Positions 1 to 9,195 of a stretch of DNA of 64,000 nucleotides are shown in pieces (the stretch's first letter is position 1; the number at the start of each line of letters is the position of its first letter). Both the position numbers and the translations under genes were made by a program. The notes under the pieces were generated by a model. It saw nothing but the letters and a program-made list of their open reading frames with translations, searched no databases and was not told the origin of the DNA. Source of the DNA: Datura wrightii (taxonomy: Eukaryota > Streptophyta > Magnoliopsida > Solanales > Solanaceae); NCBI GenBank assembly GCA_035772735.1, contig JASDFA010000020.1, positions 93,007,001-93,071,000 on the forward strand, given 5' to 3'.

Positions 1-65
1 TTTTTATTTTCTTAGTGTTGACAACTTGGTCTTAGCCTGTATTTTGCAGATTTAATCTCTGTTGA

Positions 66-1577
66 ACGCTGGCAAGAGACAAGGAGTTGGTGGACTCGTA
101 TATAGAGCCAAAAAGAATATTTCATAGTAAGAGGACAGAAGCTCTACAAAGAAAGCTGCAGTTGCTCAGACAGATGATCATGGAGCAACAACAGAATCCA
201 CCGGTAGTACGGGCAGTGTTAGTGCACGAAGAAGTAGCAGCTCGGCCGGTTCGCGAGGTGGTAATCCCACATGCTAATAATGTCACATCTAGCATATGCA
301 AACCTGAGCCAGGAGGGAGGTTTGAACTTAAACAGAATATGGTGCAATTGCTGCACACTAGCGGGCAGTTTACCGGTCTCCCTCATGAAGATCCACAGTA
401 GCATCTCCAAAATTTTTTGGAGATAAGTGACACTTATATCCCCGCTGGAGTGTCATCAGATTATGTCCGGCTTACATTGTTCCCATTCTCACTATTGGGA
501 GAAGCCAAGAGGTGGTTGAAAGCTGAGCCACCGAATTTTATTTCTACGTGGGATGATCTTGCAAGGAAATTCTTGATACGGTTTTTTCCCTCCGGTAAAA
601 CAGCAAGACTTAGAAGTCAAATTCTATGTTTCAAACAGAGAGAGGGAGAGAATTTATATCAGGCCTGGGAGAGATTCAAGTCCATGTTGCGGGATTGTCC
701 TCATCATCATCAGTCCAATGATGTGCTGGTGCACACTTTTACAGAGGGTTTGTAACCCCACACAAAAATATTGCTAGACTCGGCAGCTGGAGGACAAGCG
801 CTGGAGAAAACTTATGAGGAGCTGTATACCTTGTTGAACCGTATTTCGCAGGGCAATCCGGAATGGAATGCTGATTCGTCAAGAGGCGGGACAAGGAAAG
901 CAGCAGGAGTGCTAGAAGTGGATGGGTTTACAGCTATTGCTGCACAGATAGCTGCATTACAAAATCAACTTAACACCCACTTCAGCAACATGACAATGAA
1001 CCAGCCTCAAGCCCCAGTTAATGCAGTGCAGCAAATGTGGTGTGAAGTGTGTGGAAGTAGTGAGCACTCAGCTGAGTGTTGTGGAGCCAATCCTGACTCG
1101 GTAAACTTTGTGGGTAATGTGCAAAGGAACCACCAACAGTATGGTAATAGCTATAATTCCAATTGGAGGAATCACCCTAATTTCTCATGGGGTAGCAACA
1201 ACCATCAGGGGCAAAGTTCGGGTCAGGGTGTGAAAAGGAACCAAGGAGGGCAGCAGAATTATCAAGCACAATTCAGAAACAACAATGCACCTCCTCCACC
1301 ACCATCACCCAGTATTGAGGAGATGTTCAAGACCATGATAGCTAACCAAGCGCAATTGCAGGCTGACTATGTGAAATTGGCAGCCGAAGTGAAAAACAAC
1401 CAGTTAGCTACCAAGGCACTTGAATATCAATTTGGGCAATTTGCTGGAGCCCAAAACACAAGGCCTAGAGGAGGACTTCTGAGTGACACAGATCCCAATC
1501 CCAAGAAGGTGAATGCAGTGACCACAAGGAGTGGTTTGCAGCTGAAAGAGGTGGAACCAGAAGGACCACCTCAATAA
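66..1577 (+). pseudogene. gag: Athila-type gag, two internal stops
   Basis: One reading frame opens at 66 and runs to a stop at 1575-1577, broken by TAG at 399-401 and TAA at 753-755; homology continues in the same frame across each stop. The retrotransposon gag (capsid) domain covers about 402-755, with the usual pattern of Trp-Leu, Trp-x2-Leu and Phe-Phe-Pro. A CCHC zinc knuckle (C-x2-C-x4-H-x4-C) for RNA binding lies near 1041-1082. It is followed by an Asn/Gln-rich stretch and a proline run. No start ATG is visible in this frame, so the true start is mutated or lost. Gag would form the cytoplasmic virus-like particle. Confidence 0.85.
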
Positions 1578-2453
1578 TCGGGAGCAGCAGAAGTTGAGAG
1601 GGAGCAAAGTACTGAAAGGGGGAAGACTAAGGAAGCTGAATCAGAAAGACCACCACCCCCTTTCCCTCAACGATTAAAGAAACACAAGGAGGAGGCGTGT
1701 TTCAAGAAATTCATGGAGGTGCTGAAACAGGTACATATTAACTTACCTCTTGTTGATGTTTTGCAGGGAGTGCCAAAATATGCTAAGTACATAAAGGACA
1801 TTGTGGCAAACAAAAGTCAGTTGACTGAGTATGCTACGGTGGCTCTAACGGAGGAGCGCACTTCCCGGATTCAAAACAGACCGCCCACAAAGCTCAAAGA
1901 CCCTGGGAGCTTTACTATCCAGATTACTATTGGGCAGAGCATCCGAGCTCGTGGATTGTGTGATTTGGGAGCGAGCTTAAATTTGATGCCGTCATCGGTA
2001 TTCAGAAAGTTGGGTCTAGGGAGTCCTAGACCCACAACAGTAATCTTGCAATTGGCAGATCGATCCTTAGCCAGACCTGATGGTATTGTGGAGGACGTTC
2101 TGGTGCAAGTTGGCTGCCTAATTTTCCCGGTAGATTTTATCGTGCTGGATTTTGAACCAGACACGGAAGTCCCATTTATTTTGGGACGTCCTTTCTTGGC
2201 GACCGGGAAAGCACTAATTGACGTAGCTGCGGGGCAGCTAACAATGCGAGCACACGACAAGGTGGAGGTGTTCGATGTGTACAAGGCACCCAAGCTCCCG
2301 ATGGTGCACGAAGAACTCTCGGTGATCAATGTGATTGATCAAGGTGATGATGAGCAGATTAAGGATTCACGGGAGTTAATGGGAAAACCACCGGATCGGT
2401 GTAAGCACTACTGGGGGAAGACGGTGATCGAGATAAATCATCCATCACCCTAG
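1578..2453 (+). pseudogene. Athila-type aspartic protease, same frame as gag
   Basis: This continues the gag frame after the stop at 1575-1577 and stays open to 2453. The first part has the lysine-rich Phe-Pro-Gln-Arg segment and the LHIN-like block that link gag to protease in Athila polyproteins. The catalytic Asp is at 1962-1964 in the DLGAS motif, and the second conserved block ILGRPFL is near 2190. The domain looks intact, and it would process the Gag-Pol polyprotein. Reverse transcriptase should follow but does not, so this is the C-terminal end of what remains of pol. I label it a pseudogene because the polyprotein upstream is interrupted. Confidence 0.85.
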
Positions 2454-2503
2454 AGGACAACTGAGCTTAATGACGTCGAGGCGAGACGGTAAACCAGGCG
2501 CTG

Positions 2504-2521
2504 CACGGGAGGCAACCCGTG
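2504..2521 (+). other. End-of-pol hairpin (GGGAGGCAACCC class)
   Basis: CACGGG pairs with CCCGTG around the loop AGGCAA. The same motif with a changed stem pair occurs at 45639-45654 (minus strand) downstream of integrase in element G. It therefore marks the end of pol and shows that RT to integrase has been removed from E1. Function unknown. Confidence 0.6.
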
Positions 2522-2759
2522 AAAAATTTTTTCTTTCTTTTTGTAAATTGTAAATAGATTTTTCTTTTTCTTTTTCTTGATTTACTACAAAATTTGTCGT
2601 TTTAGTTTTTGTTTTATTTTTTATTTAGAGTGAAACCTATAATTCTAACCAATTTTGTATAGTGAAATAAATTTCAGGTCAAACGGAGGAAAATATGCAC
2701 GGAATCGCAAAGGAAAATTCGAGGTATGAAAATTAACAAAAAGTGGCAAAACAGTGAGC
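2522..2759. other. AT-rich noncoding spacer after the end-of-pol hairpin
   Basis: Low-complexity T-rich sequence with no coding signal, lying between the end-of-pol hairpin and the internal GC-rich module. Confidence 0.5.
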
Positions 2760-2763
2760 TGGG

Positions 2764-2960
2764 GCGATAACTCCGTGTCACGGAGGTGGACCTCCGCGTT
2801 ACCCTCCGTGACATGTTGAGGTATAATCCGGATTTATTTAAAATTTCCAGAATAGGCTCGCGATGGCTCCGTGTCTCAGAGGAAGTGCATCGCGATGCAC
2901 TCCGTGACACGTTGCTGTCTATATCGCGACGGGTCACACTGGGTCGCCGGGTGACCCGCG
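2764..2960 (+). promoter_or_regulatory. Internal GC-rich module, probable internal promoter
   Basis: Two to three degenerate units built on the word CGTGTCACGGAGG (exact at 2774-2786), a 4-base spacer and CCTCCGCG, in otherwise AT-rich DNA. The same word lies upstream of the TATA box in this element's LTR (7319-7331) and in the Tekay-type LTR of B (31813-31825). Here it precedes a pyrimidine-rich leader, a splice-donor-like site and the 3' ORF. I infer a promoter for that ORF. No clear TATA box follows, which weakens the case. Confidence 0.45.
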
Positions 2961-3113
2961 CGATTTTACTAGTTTTTAACCCCGAAAAACCCTCCCTTTC
3001 CCTTAATTTTCAATCACTCCACGACCAAAACCCCCCAAAACCCATCCCCCTTCAACGTGACACGGAGTAGGATAAGAAAATCATCAAGTTTGCGTAAATT
3101 CTTCAACTTCAAG

Positions 3114-3796
3114 GTATGTTCTTCGATTCCATCTCATTTCTTGTTGATTTTCTTCGATATTGAGCATATGAGGTGAGCTAAGGTTGCCCTAAGTAGAAAT
3201 TAATCATGAATTCAATTTAATTGTTGTTGATGAATGTTCAGAATGTCGTTATGATTGCTTGAACTTGTCAATTGCATAAATTAATCGAAATTTCTTGATA
3301 ATATCATTTCTAGGGCTTGTTTTTGAATTTGAAGTTGAAAATGTAGTGAACTTGTGAATTTCATGCCGGGATGTACATGTTGAATGAGATGAGTCGATGT
3401 ACTAATTGTTAGGATGTTAATAGAATGACGGATTCTCGGGTTAGGGGAATGTTGAAATTTGCAAGAATTGGGTTGGGTGTATAGGTTCGTGTAGATAAAT
3501 TTTTGTTGTTGTTTTCGTTTCTTTGTTTTTCCTTGCTAAGTGCGATGGATAAAATGTTAGGGATGGTAGTGATTGTGATTAGCTGTACGAAGTCTGAGTA
3601 GTACATAGAAGATATACCGCCAAATTTTTCGTACGCACTAAGCATGATTGTATTGTTGGTTATTGTGTGTAAATAAAGATGATCTTGCCCGTATTGTTGT
3701 AACTGTAGCTAAGGACTAAGTGTGGGGTAACCTAGCTTAACCCGACCTTAGTCAAAGTTGATATTTGTTAGCTTAACATTGATCTTGTCTACTTAG
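3114..3796 (+). other. Probable leader intron of the 3' ORF
   Basis: The donor AAG|GTATGT (GT at 3114) and acceptor CTACTTAG|G (AG ending 3796) bound a T-rich noncoding stretch ending 14 bases before the ATG at 3810. Splicing would join a short C-rich leader to the ORF. Spliced transcripts for 3' ORFs are known in some Athila-type elements; here the intron is predicted from sequence only. The 12-mer TAAGTGTGGGGT at 3717-3728 lies within it. Confidence 0.5.
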
Positions 3797-3809
3797 GTTG
3801 ATAGGTAAA

Positions 3810-5030
3810 ATGGCAAGCAGGCAAGAGAAAGGGAAAGGCACATCAACTTCGGGCGCCGGAAGGAAGCGAATCAGACTGGGCACAGCAGTCCCAGCAGCAC
3901 CAGCAATTCCACGTGGCCAACGCCGCCAATACGGAACAATATGGGTGACGGATGAGGGGAAAAAGTGGTACGCAAAGCACAAAGAAAACAAATACTTCCC
4001 CGAGGAGCACATAGCACGGGAACCATTGGCACAGGAGTTCCCTAGGATGGTCCATCGGATCAAGGTAGCTGGGCTCAACTTCATCTTTGAAGAGCCCAAG
4101 GAATGCAATCTGCACCTGGTTCGGGAGTTCTATGCCAACTGGAACCCGATGATCAGAAGTCACACCATCAAAATCAGAGGGAAAATAGTCACCTTGGAGC
4201 CCCACCACCTCAATGCCATCATAGGAGCGCGAGACACAGACGCTCACGTGCTCCGACAGCTGAACATTACCCCACCATATGCGGACATCAGACGCACTTT
4301 GTGTGGGACCTGATCGACAGCTAGATGGAGCAGACACAAAGAGAGGGGCTACCACCAGACTTTGCCCTATTCACAGATGAACAGGGAAGCCAGAATATGG
4401 CTGAAGATTTTCTGTTCCTGCCTCATCCCGGGGGTACATATGACAGATGTAACCCGGGATCGTGTATGCCTGGTGTACGTCCTGATGAAAGGGCTAGAGA
4501 TCAATGTGGGGGCGGTGATTATCTCCGCCATGAAGAGAGCCCGGTTGAATCAGGGGCACAGGTATGGCTTTGGTGGACTACTCACCACCTTCCTCAGGGG
4601 CCTAGATGTCGAGGAGGAGGCCCTTGACTATATCCCACAGATGGAGCGGCGGGCCTTAGATGTTACTAAAACTAAGGCTCCCGACACCACCCACAGGCCA
4701 GTGCTTACACTTGGCGAGCGACATGCTCGTGATGACCAGTATATGGCTCGAATGTATGGGATGCAGATGCTCCAGCTGAGGATAGGCGGGAGGCCGGCGA
4801 TAGAGGAGGAGCTATGGCAGCTCGAGCTAGACTACCCCTTCGGCGAGAACGCCAGGGCTCTATGCCGAGTGGGGCTAGCATTTGTAGAGCCCACGGATGA
4901 TGATGTCCCCACAGATGAAGAGACACGTCGGGAGGACTCCGATGTGGAGTCCGATGATGAAGACGGGGGCGATTCAGACATGGGAGATGAAGCAGCAGCA
5001 CCCGACGAAGAAGTGGAGTACTTTGACTGA
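3810..5030 (+). pseudogene. Athila 3' ORF, putative plant transposon protein domain, one in-frame stop
   Basis: ATG at 3810 follows the predicted acceptor. The frame runs 407 codons and is broken only by TGA at 4311-4313, preceded by an undisturbed frame on both sides; CGA to TGA at a CpG is the likely change. The N-terminus is basic and low-complexity. The middle matches in character the 'putative plant transposon protein' family found in the env position of plant Athila-type elements. The last ~45 residues are very acidic (Asp/Glu-rich). I see no signal peptide or membrane segment, so an envelope role is not supported. Function unknown. Confidence 0.7.
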
Positions 5031-6845
5031 TCAGGGAGTTCCACCACCCGATTTTGTGATATTTTAATTTTTGTGAACACTGCGGACAGCGTTTGAGCTA
5101 AGTGTGGGGTGGGAGTAGTTAGGTGCTGGGCTGTGCTGTTATGTATGTATGCTCTAATCTGTTGTCGTGCATGTGAAATTTTGTTGTTCCCTGTGATTTA
5201 TGAATTGTTAAGTTGTTGTTTTGTATTTGTAAATTTTTGTGAAATTGATGTGTGTTGCTGAATGTTGCTAGCTGATTTTGTACATATTTTTGTGATCGAA
5301 ATGATCGATATTTTTAAAATTTAAAATCTTTTGTACATATTTTATTTTTTTATCGAAATGATCGATATTTTTGACATTTTTTTTACTTCTTGGGTTTCTC
5401 GGCGTTTGTTTTCGGTTCTTTTACCGAGAATGGTCCCATTGAACCGAAGTCATAGTAGTGACCATTCCCTATGATGGATGGATGACGACCGTCTTAAGTG
5501 AAATGTAGTCGTTAGGAGTAGATTTTTCATTTATTTTTCAGTTTTTTTCTTTGGTGGGTTGCATCCCAAAACCTGTAGTTACTATATGGTTGCGAAATTC
5601 TGGTTGCGTGTTGTACATGATATTTAATATGCAAAGGTGATTCGTATGAAAACATGCAACTTTGTAAATATGTTGAGATACCTAGGCCATAGAGTTCGAT
5701 TCAGTGTGATTGAGGCTTAATGTTTGAATTCCTGTAATTAGCTGATTGAAGAGTCTGTGAATACATCTTGAATTGAGCATGTGCAAAAAGTGTGAAGTGA
5801 GGTGTTGTTATTCCATGCTATTGTGAAGTGTCTAGAACTTGCCTGGTGTGTGTGCAAAACAAACGAAGGAGGTGTATTGTAGGAAAGGATGTAGGCATTT
5901 CTTTGTTTTAACCGAGAGTTTCTATTTTTCCTTGTCGTACCTACCTTGATTGTATACCCTAGTCAGCCCGTTGAGCCTTTAGCCTTTTGTTTTTTTTCTT
6001 TTGTCCAAAAAGTGTAAACCGAGCTTAATCCCTTCTTTTCATTAGCCGTAAAGTCTATACAAAACTCTTAAGCGCTTAAGAAGAGAAAATAATTTTCCCA
6101 AAGTGTCAAAGAGTGAGAATGGTGAAAAGAAAAAGAAAAGCAGAGTTATAGAAGAAAAGAAAAGGTTGAAGGTGCACTTGCTATAAATAAACTATAATAA
6201 AGGTGCATGAATAATCTTTGTTGTTGTGTCAAGTGTGCTTAATACGATGGGCCAAACTAAAGAAAAACATCAAGAATGGGAGGATGAAAAGAAGAAACAA
6301 TGTCCATGAGTTGATGGGATGTGTTGAAAAGGCGCTTAAGGATGCTAGTGGCTATTACTGGCTAACCCAATATATACTAGTTTCGTAGCCTCCATTACAA
6401 CCAGTTAAAGTCCTACGTGATCTTACATCGCACTTCTTTATATTAGTGGAGTAATACACTAAGGGCAAGCTTATGGGTCATGACATGATGCATGTGAATT
6501 CTTTTGGGAGAGAGAGCGAAATTGTGTTTACATGCCCCTGCTTAAAATTTTGTGAGTCATATGAGCAAAAAGGGGAAGATTCTCTTGTGTTTTGAGGGCA
6601 CATGCTTGATGAGAGATTAATTTTCGTGTCGGATATCTTGATCAGCTAATTTACATGAGTTTTCCAATATCGAGGGTCGATTCTTGAAGTCTAGGAGGTC
6701 TTGATGTATTGAAGGTCATTGCATTGATAGGACCATGCATGTTTTCTTGATGATTTGTTGTATTGAATAATCGGTATGACCGTAGCCTAAATTTTCAAAC
6801 CAAAGTAGCGAGGTTGGGATGTAAATTGCATGAAGTGTAGGATTG
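5031..6845 (+). other. Long 3' noncoding region of E1
   Basis: About 1.8 kb without a convincing ORF. It holds a second copy of the 12-mer TAAGTGTGGGGT (5099-5110), a duplicated ATCGAAATGATCGAT segment (about 5297 and 5353) and a possible pseudoknot (5396-5448). Around 6380-6530 it resembles element H near 42780-42950, with shared short blocks such as the segment ending in CTTATGGGTCA / CCTATGGGTCA. Part of this tail is therefore conserved between otherwise diverged elements. Confidence 0.6.
5396..5448 (+). other. Possible H-type pseudoknot
   Basis: Two interleaved perfect stems: TTCTCGG (5396-5402) with CCGAGAA (5424-5430), and TTCGGTTC (5411-5418) with GAACCGAA (5441-5448). Loops are 8, 5 and 10 bases. 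The order stem1-stem2-stem1'-stem2' is that of an H-type pseudoknot in the sense RNA. Confidence 0.4.
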
Positions 6846-6883
6846 TTGTTCGAGGACGAACAAGGATTTAAGTGTGGGGTAGG
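6846..6883 (+). other. Hairpin plus polypurine tract
   Basis: TTGTTCG-AGGA-CGAACAA (7-bp stem, 4-base loop, 6846-6863) is followed by the purine tract AAGTGTGGGGTAGG that abuts the LTR start TGATC. The tract primes plus-strand DNA synthesis; the hairpin is of unknown function but recurs in other elements of the window. Confidence 0.7.
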
Positions 6884-8289
6884 TGATCTTGGGCAAATTT
6901 ATATGCCCAAGTGATACTCAAAAGTACCATTTTAGCCTTGTTTATCCATCTATGTGTATACATTCTCATGTAATTGGTAATAAAATGTGAATTTATACTA
7001 ACCAACATGATTAGCATTGTTTTGCAGGTAAAATATAATTTCGGGAAGCTAAAATGCATGTTGGACGATATCAGGGTTGGACTTGGATGCGAGCAAGGGA
7101 CAAGACATTGGACAGCATGAAATAAAGGGGCTCCGCGATGGAGCCGTGTCACGCTGCCATCGCGGAGGCCTTCTGCCTGGATAGGGAAATTTCGCCCAAA
7201 TTCCAGAGAGGGTACGCGATAGGTCCGTGGCACGGTGGCTTGGCTCCGCATTGCATGCCGTGCCACGTTGGGATTTATTTCCTGGACCTCCAGTTCCAAT
7301 GAAGGTCCGCGTCTGTAGCGTGTCACGGAGGCAGTGCTCCGCGATGCATCCGTGACATGTTGCTTGTTATTCCGGGAAAAATTCCCACCAGTATAAATAG
7401 AACACTTAGGTTCATTTTTCAATATTCTGACTTGGTGGAGCGAGAACGTGGGTTACAGGCGTTGAGGGGACGAAAATATTAGGGTTTTTCTCTCGTTCCT
7501 TCTTCTTTAATCAATTGCTTGTATGTTTAACACTCATTTAACGATGTTTAATCCACAAATGAGTGGCTAAATCCTCTTCTTGCTGAGGTTATGAACAATT
7601 GTAGTGAAATGGATTGTTGATCATAGTGGTTTTTCATCTTTTCTTCCATGTTGTTCTATTAATTCTTGTTCTTACTACAATAATGTGTGGCCTACGTTAA
7701 TGTATATCTAAAAAGTCCGGTTTCACTCGAGAGAGCAAGAAATTGGAAAGTTGTGAATTAATAGGATATGATCTTTACTTGATTTGGGAAAATTGGGAAT
7801 TGATTTACTTTCAGGATAGAAATATACCTGAAAGTCGTATTAGTCAATTTAGGAATCGGGTTTGTATGGCTAGAACATGAATTGCATTTAATCACAGAAA
7901 TGTAGGTGGATGGTTCATGATTCTTAAGTGAGGTTAAATACGAGAGTTTTAATCTCTTGGCAATAGTTCTTGGCTAGCAACTGGAGGAAAAGACTAACCA
8001 AATTATGTCGATAATTAATTTCATTACAAGTTCGTTTAATCTCAGCATGCTCTCATTCATAGTTCAGACTCAAATTAGATAGTTGTTTTAGATTTAGCAT
8101 AATAATTATAAAACAAAATATTGAAATCTTGGTTACACTGTTGTCTACATTTTTAGAATTAAAATATAGTACACTTGAGCAGATTGCACTTCATCCAAGT
8201 CCTTGTGGGATCGATACTTGGCTTACTTAATTTACTTTACTACTTGTTCGACCACGTGCACTTGCGTGTAGTTATACCCATATAACGCA
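6884..8289 (+). repeat. 3' LTR of E1
   Basis: Starts TGATCTTGGG directly after the polypurine tract. It contains a GC-rich array (7131-7360), a TATA box (7392) and a long AT-rich R-U5, and ends near CACGTGCACTTGCG...AACGCA. Its length of about 1.4 kb matches LTR H (43394-44821). The last base is uncertain by about ten bases because element A's remnant follows at once. Confidence 0.75.
7131..7399 (+). promoter_or_regulatory. LTR core promoter: GC-rich array and TATA box
   Basis: Three degenerate ~90-base units containing CTCCGCGATGG, CGTGTCACG and CGGAGG words are followed by TATAAATA at 7392-7399. This is the standard location of the U3 promoter driving genomic RNA. Confidence 0.65.
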
Positions 8290-8322
8290 GACCCGAACAT
8301 TAGGCACTTCCGGGGTATTACA
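8290..8322 (-). repeat. Remnant of the 3' LTR of A
   Basis: Reading the minus strand from 8322: the LTR start TGTAATACCCCGGAAGTGCCTA is joined directly to TGTTCGGGTC, which matches the last bases of A's 5' LTR near 19755. The ~2.3 kb between is missing. Confidence 0.5.
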
Positions 8323-8586
8323 ATATCCCCCCCCCCCCTTGGGAATATTTGTCCACAAATGTGAATGAACATACTGAAAGCTGGGAAAAAGGGTTGGCAT
8401 CTCAAATATTGAACATCTAAAGCTAAAAACTGACAGAGTGACTGACTCCGGACTAGAATACATAACTGAATTGAATTCAGGAATCACACATACATGCATC
8501 TACATGAAAGAAACTGGAACACATAAACTGAACATGTAACTGAATAGAGTACTAAGGAGGAAACTGGTACCTCAGCTGGAAATGAA
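8323..8586 (-). other. Polypurine tract, hairpin and 3' noncoding region of A
   Basis: On the minus strand a run of 13 Gs abuts the LTR start at 8322. Just before it is ATTTG-TGGA-CAAAT (8347-8360), the counterpart of the hairpins before the polypurine tracts of E1 and B. The rest is unremarkable noncoding sequence. Confidence 0.6.
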
Positions 8587-9195
8587 CTGGAAGGGAATAA
8601 ATACGGGTATTTAGCCATCATATCTGCTTCGGATTCCCATGTAGCTCCATCAACATGCTGATTCCTTCACAAAACCTTTATTGAAGCTACTTATGTATTT
8701 CATAGCTTCTGAACCAATAATCAAGTATTTCCACCAGGACCTCTTCGTAGCTGAGGCTATCCTTCACACCTACGCTCTCCACCAGGGAAACCAGAGTTGG
8801 TTCACCTATACACTTCTTCAAAAGAGACACATGAGACACCAGATGCACTGAAGCCAATTCTGAGGGGAACTCCAACTCACACGCTACCTTGCCAATCCAT
8901 CTCACACTCTGATACGGGCCAACATAGCGGGGACTGAGTTTCCTTTTCTTTTTGAATTTCATTCACTCCCTTCATGGGAGATACCTTCAAAAATACCCAA
9001 TTATCAACTTCAGACTCATGTTCTCTCCTCCTCACATCCGCATAGGACTTTTGACGACTCTAGGCTGTTTTCAACCTTCCCCTTATAAGCTGAACCTTCT
9101 CCATAGCCTCATGGACTAAATCGATCCTACCAACGCAGCATCACCGACTTCAAACCAACCAATAGGCGATCTATATCTCCACTCATAAAGAGCCT
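8587..9195 (-). pseudogene. Integrase C-terminus and chromodomain of A
   Basis: Minus-strand frames give the GPFEALY-type motif up to the insertion point (about 9195), then the integrase GKLSPRYVGPYQ motif (near 8940), a chromodomain hinge and, after a frameshift, the chromodomain end with a TWE...YP-LF pattern (8590-8660). Chromodomains steer chromoviral integrase to chromatin. The reading is broken by frameshifts and by solo LTR D. It is continuous with the integrase core at 15542-16278 once the insertion and one copy of its target duplication are removed. Confidence 0.8.

Larger units (their letters stand above)
1..8289 (+). mobile_element. Athila-type LTR retrotransposon derivative (E1), 5' end outside window
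   Basis: Order seen: gag, aspartic protease, a conserved hairpin that marks the end of pol in Athila elements, a GC-rich module, a 3' ORF, a long noncoding tail, a polypurine tract and a 1.4-kb LTR. The 5' LTR lies before base 1. Reverse transcriptase, RNase H and integrase are absent: the protease frame ends at 2453 and the end-of-pol hairpin follows about 50 bases later. It would therefore have needed pol supplied in trans. The assignment rests on gag, the protease motif DLGAS and the 3' ORF family; the right end at 8289 (final CA) is inferred. Confidence 0.85.

Noticed and set aside
3843..4355. 170-residue minus-strand ORF opposite the Athila 3' ORF
   Set aside because: Shadow of the plus-strand frame; the plus strand has the family similarity, start and acidic tail.
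6868..7422. 184-residue minus-strand ORF over LTR E1
   Set aside because: Covers LTR start, GC-rich array and TATA box; no recognisable domain.
8284..8288. AACGC as left target duplication of element A, against ATTGC at 38908-38912
   Set aside because: Only three of five bases match, so it is not evidence of a duplication.
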